Origin: Acanthornis magna
Taxonomy: Eukaryota; Chordata; Aves; Passeriformes; Acanthizidae
Length of the DNA stretch: 64,000 nt
NCBI GenBank assembly: GCA_036785705.1
Contig: JAWUZG010001150.1
Span: 1 to 64,000, forward strand
Direction of reading: 5' to 3'
Made by a program: the position numbers and the translations under genes
Notes under the pieces: generated by a model
Told to the model about the DNA's origin: nothing
What the model saw: only the letters and a program-made list of their open reading frames with translations
Databases searched by the model: none
Shown: piece after piece, positions 61,308 to 64,000 of the stretch
Position numbering within the stretch: the stretch's first letter is position 1
Layout: each line of letters starts with the position of its first letter

Positions 61308-63800
61308 TAGATCTCCTAACCCTAACCCTAGGCGTAACCCTAACCCTAGCCCTAGTTAATTACCCGAGCCCACTACCTGGGTTTTCCCTACCAGAAAGAT
61401 GGAGGAGCAGAAATGTTGGGGAGATGCTGCGATGGCCTTGGCAGGCCCTTTCCAGCCCCAGTGTCCCTGGAGCTCTAGGCACTTTCCTTCTCTCAACCCC
61501 AACTCTAGGCCAAATGGCAGCTTGTGGCCGGGGCCGAGGTGCCCACCCCTGTGGGGCCTCCAGGTCAGCAAGGTGTGGAAGCAGCAAGGTTGTGGCCTTG
61601 TTGCGTCTGCCTTGGCAGGCTCTTTCCAGCGCCAGTGTTCCTGGAGCTCAAGGCTCTTTAGATCTCCTAACCCTAACCCTAGGCGTAACCCTAACCCTAG
61701 CTCTAGTTAATTACCCAAACACACTAGCAGGGTTCTCCCTATCAGAATGATGGAGGAGCAGCAGTGTTGGGGCGCTGCTGCGATGGCCTCGGCAGGCCCT
61801 TTCCAGCGCCAGTGTTCCCAGAGCTCGAGGCTCTTTATATCTCTCCAGCCTAACTCCAGCCCAAATGGCACCTTGTGGCCGGGGCCAAGGTGCCCACCCC
61901 TGTGGGGGTCCAGATCAGAAAGGTGTGGGAGCAGCAAGGTTGGGGCCTTGTTGCATTGGCCTTGGCAGGCCCTTTCCAGCACCAGTGTTCCTGGAGCTCA
62001 AGGCCCTTTAGATCTCCTAACCCTAACCCTAGGCGTAACCCTAACCCTAGCTCTAGTTAATTACCCAAACACACTAGCAGGGTTCTCCCTATCAGAATGA
62101 TGGAGGAGCAGCAGTGTTGGGGCGCTGCTGCGATGGCCTCGGCAGGCCCTTTCCAGCCCCAGTGTCCCTGGAGCTCGAGGCTCTTTATATCTCTCCAGCC
62201 TAACTCCAGCCCAAATGGCACCTTGTGGCCGGGGCCAAGGTGCCCACCCCTGTGGGGGTCCAGATCAGAAAGGTGTGGGAGCAGCAAGGTTGGGGCCTTG
62301 TTGCATTGGCCTTGGCAAGCCCTTTCCAGCGCCAGTGTTCCTGGAGCTCAAGGCCCTTTAGATCTCCTAACCCTAACCCTAGGCGTAACCCTAACCCTAG
62401 CTCTAGTTAATTACCCAAACACACTAGCAGGGTTCTCCCTATCAGAATGATGGAGGAGCAGCAGTGTTGGGGCGCTGCTGCGATGGCCTCGGCAGGCCCT
62501 TTCCAGCCCCAGTGTTCCCGGAGCTCGAGGCTCTTTATATCTCTCCAGCCTAACTCCAGCCCAAATGGCACCTTGTGGCCGGGGCCAAGGTGCCCACCCC
62601 TGTGGGGGTCCAGATCAGAAAGGTGTGGGAGCAGCAAGGTTGGGGCCTTGTTGCATTGGCCTTGGCAGGCCCTTTCCAGCCCCAGTGTTCCTGGAGCTCG
62701 AGGCTCTTTATATCCCTCCGGCCTGACCCCAGCCCCTAAGGGCACCCTTGCACTGGGACAGAGAGGCTTAGCACCATAGATGGCACAGATTAAAACACGT
62801 GCAGCTGGCAGTGGAGGCACCTGGTATGCTCTGGACACTCAGCTCCAAGGGTTTAGCTCAAGGTTCTATTGCTCTCTTAGCCAAAGTACAAATCCCCACG
62901 AGGTATACTCAAGAGGTGAAAATCACGCTAAAGTTCACTGGCAAAAGGATCCAAACAACCAATCCAAAATCAAGCATCTTTGGCAAACCATGAAATACAA
63001 CATAGAATGCAACATAAAACCCCTTATCATAGCATTACTCGGTGTTAATTTAGCATTTACTTAGCGTAAACTTAGCCTAACCCAGAGAAACCTTTACACT
63101 GAAAAGATGCTACGTTACCCAGAAGTTCCAGGAAAAGAAAAGTAGGAAAAGAAAGAGAGGCAGAGAGAAAGACCCAAGGAGAGAAGAGATCTAGGAAAAC
63201 ACATAGAGACCTACCAGCTCCTAGGATTCCTGCAGGGGCAGCATGGGAAACGCGGGCAGGGTTATATAGGGTGTGAGCACATGCTGACCTCATGCTCTGT
63301 CCTTTTAAGCCCCGCATGGCCTTCACGTACCTGCCCCTGAGGTGGCACTTCTGGCCATTTGGCCAGTCAGGGCCCAGGTGAGCACTTGGGCCACCCCAAG
63401 ACTCCAGCACGGACAGCTCAGCCAGGCCTTGGGGTGGCTCTGGGTACACAGCAGGGCGCTAAAGGCCTCACCTGCAACAAAGTCTGGCCGGTCCCTCCCA
63501 GCAGGTACAGGCAATGGCATTCCAAGATGTAGCAAGACAGGCGACATCCAGTCTCTGGCAGCACCCTGCCATGATGCCCTTGCAATGCCTTGGCCAGTGC
63601 CAGTGTCCGTGGAGCTGTAGGCTCCACAGCTCTCTGAAGTCTAAGACCAGCCCACAGGGCAGCTGGTGGCTGGGGCCGAGGTGCCCAGCCCTATAGGGGG
63701 TCCAGATCAGAAAGGTGTGGGAGCAGCAAGGTTGGGGCCTTGTCACATTTGCCTTGGCAGGCCCTTTCCAGCGCCAGTGTTCCTGGAGCTCAAGGCCCTT
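61308..63800 (+). repeat. Unit 35 (A-B-B-B-tail, 2,493 bp)
   Basis: Same layout and marks as unit 32, with B at 61659, 62009 and 62359. It differs from unit 32 in the first B (CCAGCGCC near 61805) and the third B (CCAGCCCC near 62670), so short patches have been exchanged since the duplication. Confidence 0.95.
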
Positions 63801-64000
63801 TAGATCTCCTAACCCTAACCCTAGGCGTAACCCTAACCCTAGCCCTAGTTAATTACCCGAGCCCACTACCTGGGTTTTCCCTACCAGAAAGATGGAGGAG
63901 CAGAAATGTTGGGGAGATGCTGCGATGGCCTTGGCAGGCCCTTTCCAGCCCCAGTGTCCCTGGAGCTCTAGGCACTTTCCTTCTCTCAACCCCAACTCTA
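63801..64000 (+). repeat. Unit 36 (partial A, cut by the window end)
   Basis: The first 200 bases of an A module with TGGGTTTT at offset 73. The array therefore continues beyond the window. Confidence 0.95.

Larger units (their letters stand above)
1..64000. repeat. Higher-order satellite array, 1,793-bp unit, fills the window
   Basis: Every recognisable landmark recurs at 1,793-bp intervals from 1 to 30481, then with intervals of 1,442, 1,791, 1,792, 1,793, 2,142 or 2,493 bp to the end. Thirty-five complete units and one partial unit are present, all head to tail on the same strand. Units 1 and 2 differ at only about 8 positions that I can see, so copies are roughly 99% identical, which implies recent homogenisation by unequal exchange or gene conversion. 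No flanking non-repeat DNA is visible on either side, so true array length and chromosomal position are unknown. I do not recognise the family. All open frames repeat with the satellite and drift without coding constraint, so none is called as a gene. Confidence 0.98.

Noticed and set aside
1..64000. CRISPR array or bacterial repeat system
   Set aside because: Repeats are long and contiguous with no short-repeat/unique-spacer alternation, and no cas-like genes; CpG depletion and TTAGGG blocks argue for a eukaryote.
1..64000. True telomere
   Set aside because: Telomere-like blocks are about 40 bp and separated by hundreds of bases; no long uninterrupted run exists in the window.

Overview
The whole 64,000-base window is one uninterrupted tandem satellite array; I find no believable protein-coding gene, rRNA, tRNA, CRISPR array or intact transposon. 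The organism cannot be named from sequence alone. Telomere-type CCCTAA/TTAGGG modules, strong CpG depletion (I counted about 33 CpG in the 1,793-bp unit starting at 1794, roughly a quarter of what its base composition predicts) and copy-to-copy variation dominated by CpG<->TpG/CpA changes point to a cytosine-methylated animal genome, most likely a vertebrate, and to a subtelomeric or interstitial-telomeric location. TTAGGG telomeres also occur outside vertebrates, so this is inference.

The array has at least three nested levels. Level 1 is an ancestral half-repeat of about 175 bp: the core CCTTGGCAGGCCCTTTCCAG recurs in the first unit at 129, 303, 480 and 653 (spacings 174, 177, 173) and again, decayed, at 1581 and 1745. 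Level 2 is a dimer of 350-351 bp in two forms, A (AGCCCTAG, then TTACCCGAGCCC) and B (AGCTCTAG, then TTACCCAAACAC); each starts with AGATCT and a block of four TRF-type sites. Level 3 is a higher-order unit of 1,793 bp in the order A (351 bp), B (350 bp), tail (1,092 bp). The tail holds a half-repeat fragment, about 840 bp unrelated to the half-repeat (AT-rich part, purine tract, TATA-containing part, GC-rich part) and a decayed half-repeat that leads into the next A.

The window holds 35 complete units and the first 200 bases of a 36th. Units 1-17 (1-30481) are all exactly 1,793 bp. From 30482 the array becomes irregular: units 18 and 20 have lost A (1,442 bp), unit 22 is B-B-tail (1,791 bp), units 30, 32 and 35 carry extra B copies (2,142, 2,493 and 2,493 bp), and there are fourth-level blocks of 3,235 bp and 6,079 bp. 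In total I count 33 A and 41 B modules, hence 74 telomere-like blocks.

To let the reader follow descent I give each unit a 14-letter barcode: the bases at unit offsets 73, 213, 222, 229, 295 (A); 368, 419, 513 (B); 708, 720 (tail start); 1362, 1537, 1658, 1756 (tail end). Dashes mark missing A.

The possibly functional parts are inferences: repeated TRF-binding and G-quadruplex-prone blocks; a TATATAA box on the minus strand of every unit, oriented so that a transcript would run through the UUAGGG blocks (TERRA-like); and a gene-like plus-strand arrangement (TATATA, ATG, 5' splice site, in-frame 3' splice site in the next unit, stop, ATTAAA). Unit 8 carries a cluster of pure indels with no substitutions that may be an assembly-quality artefact.
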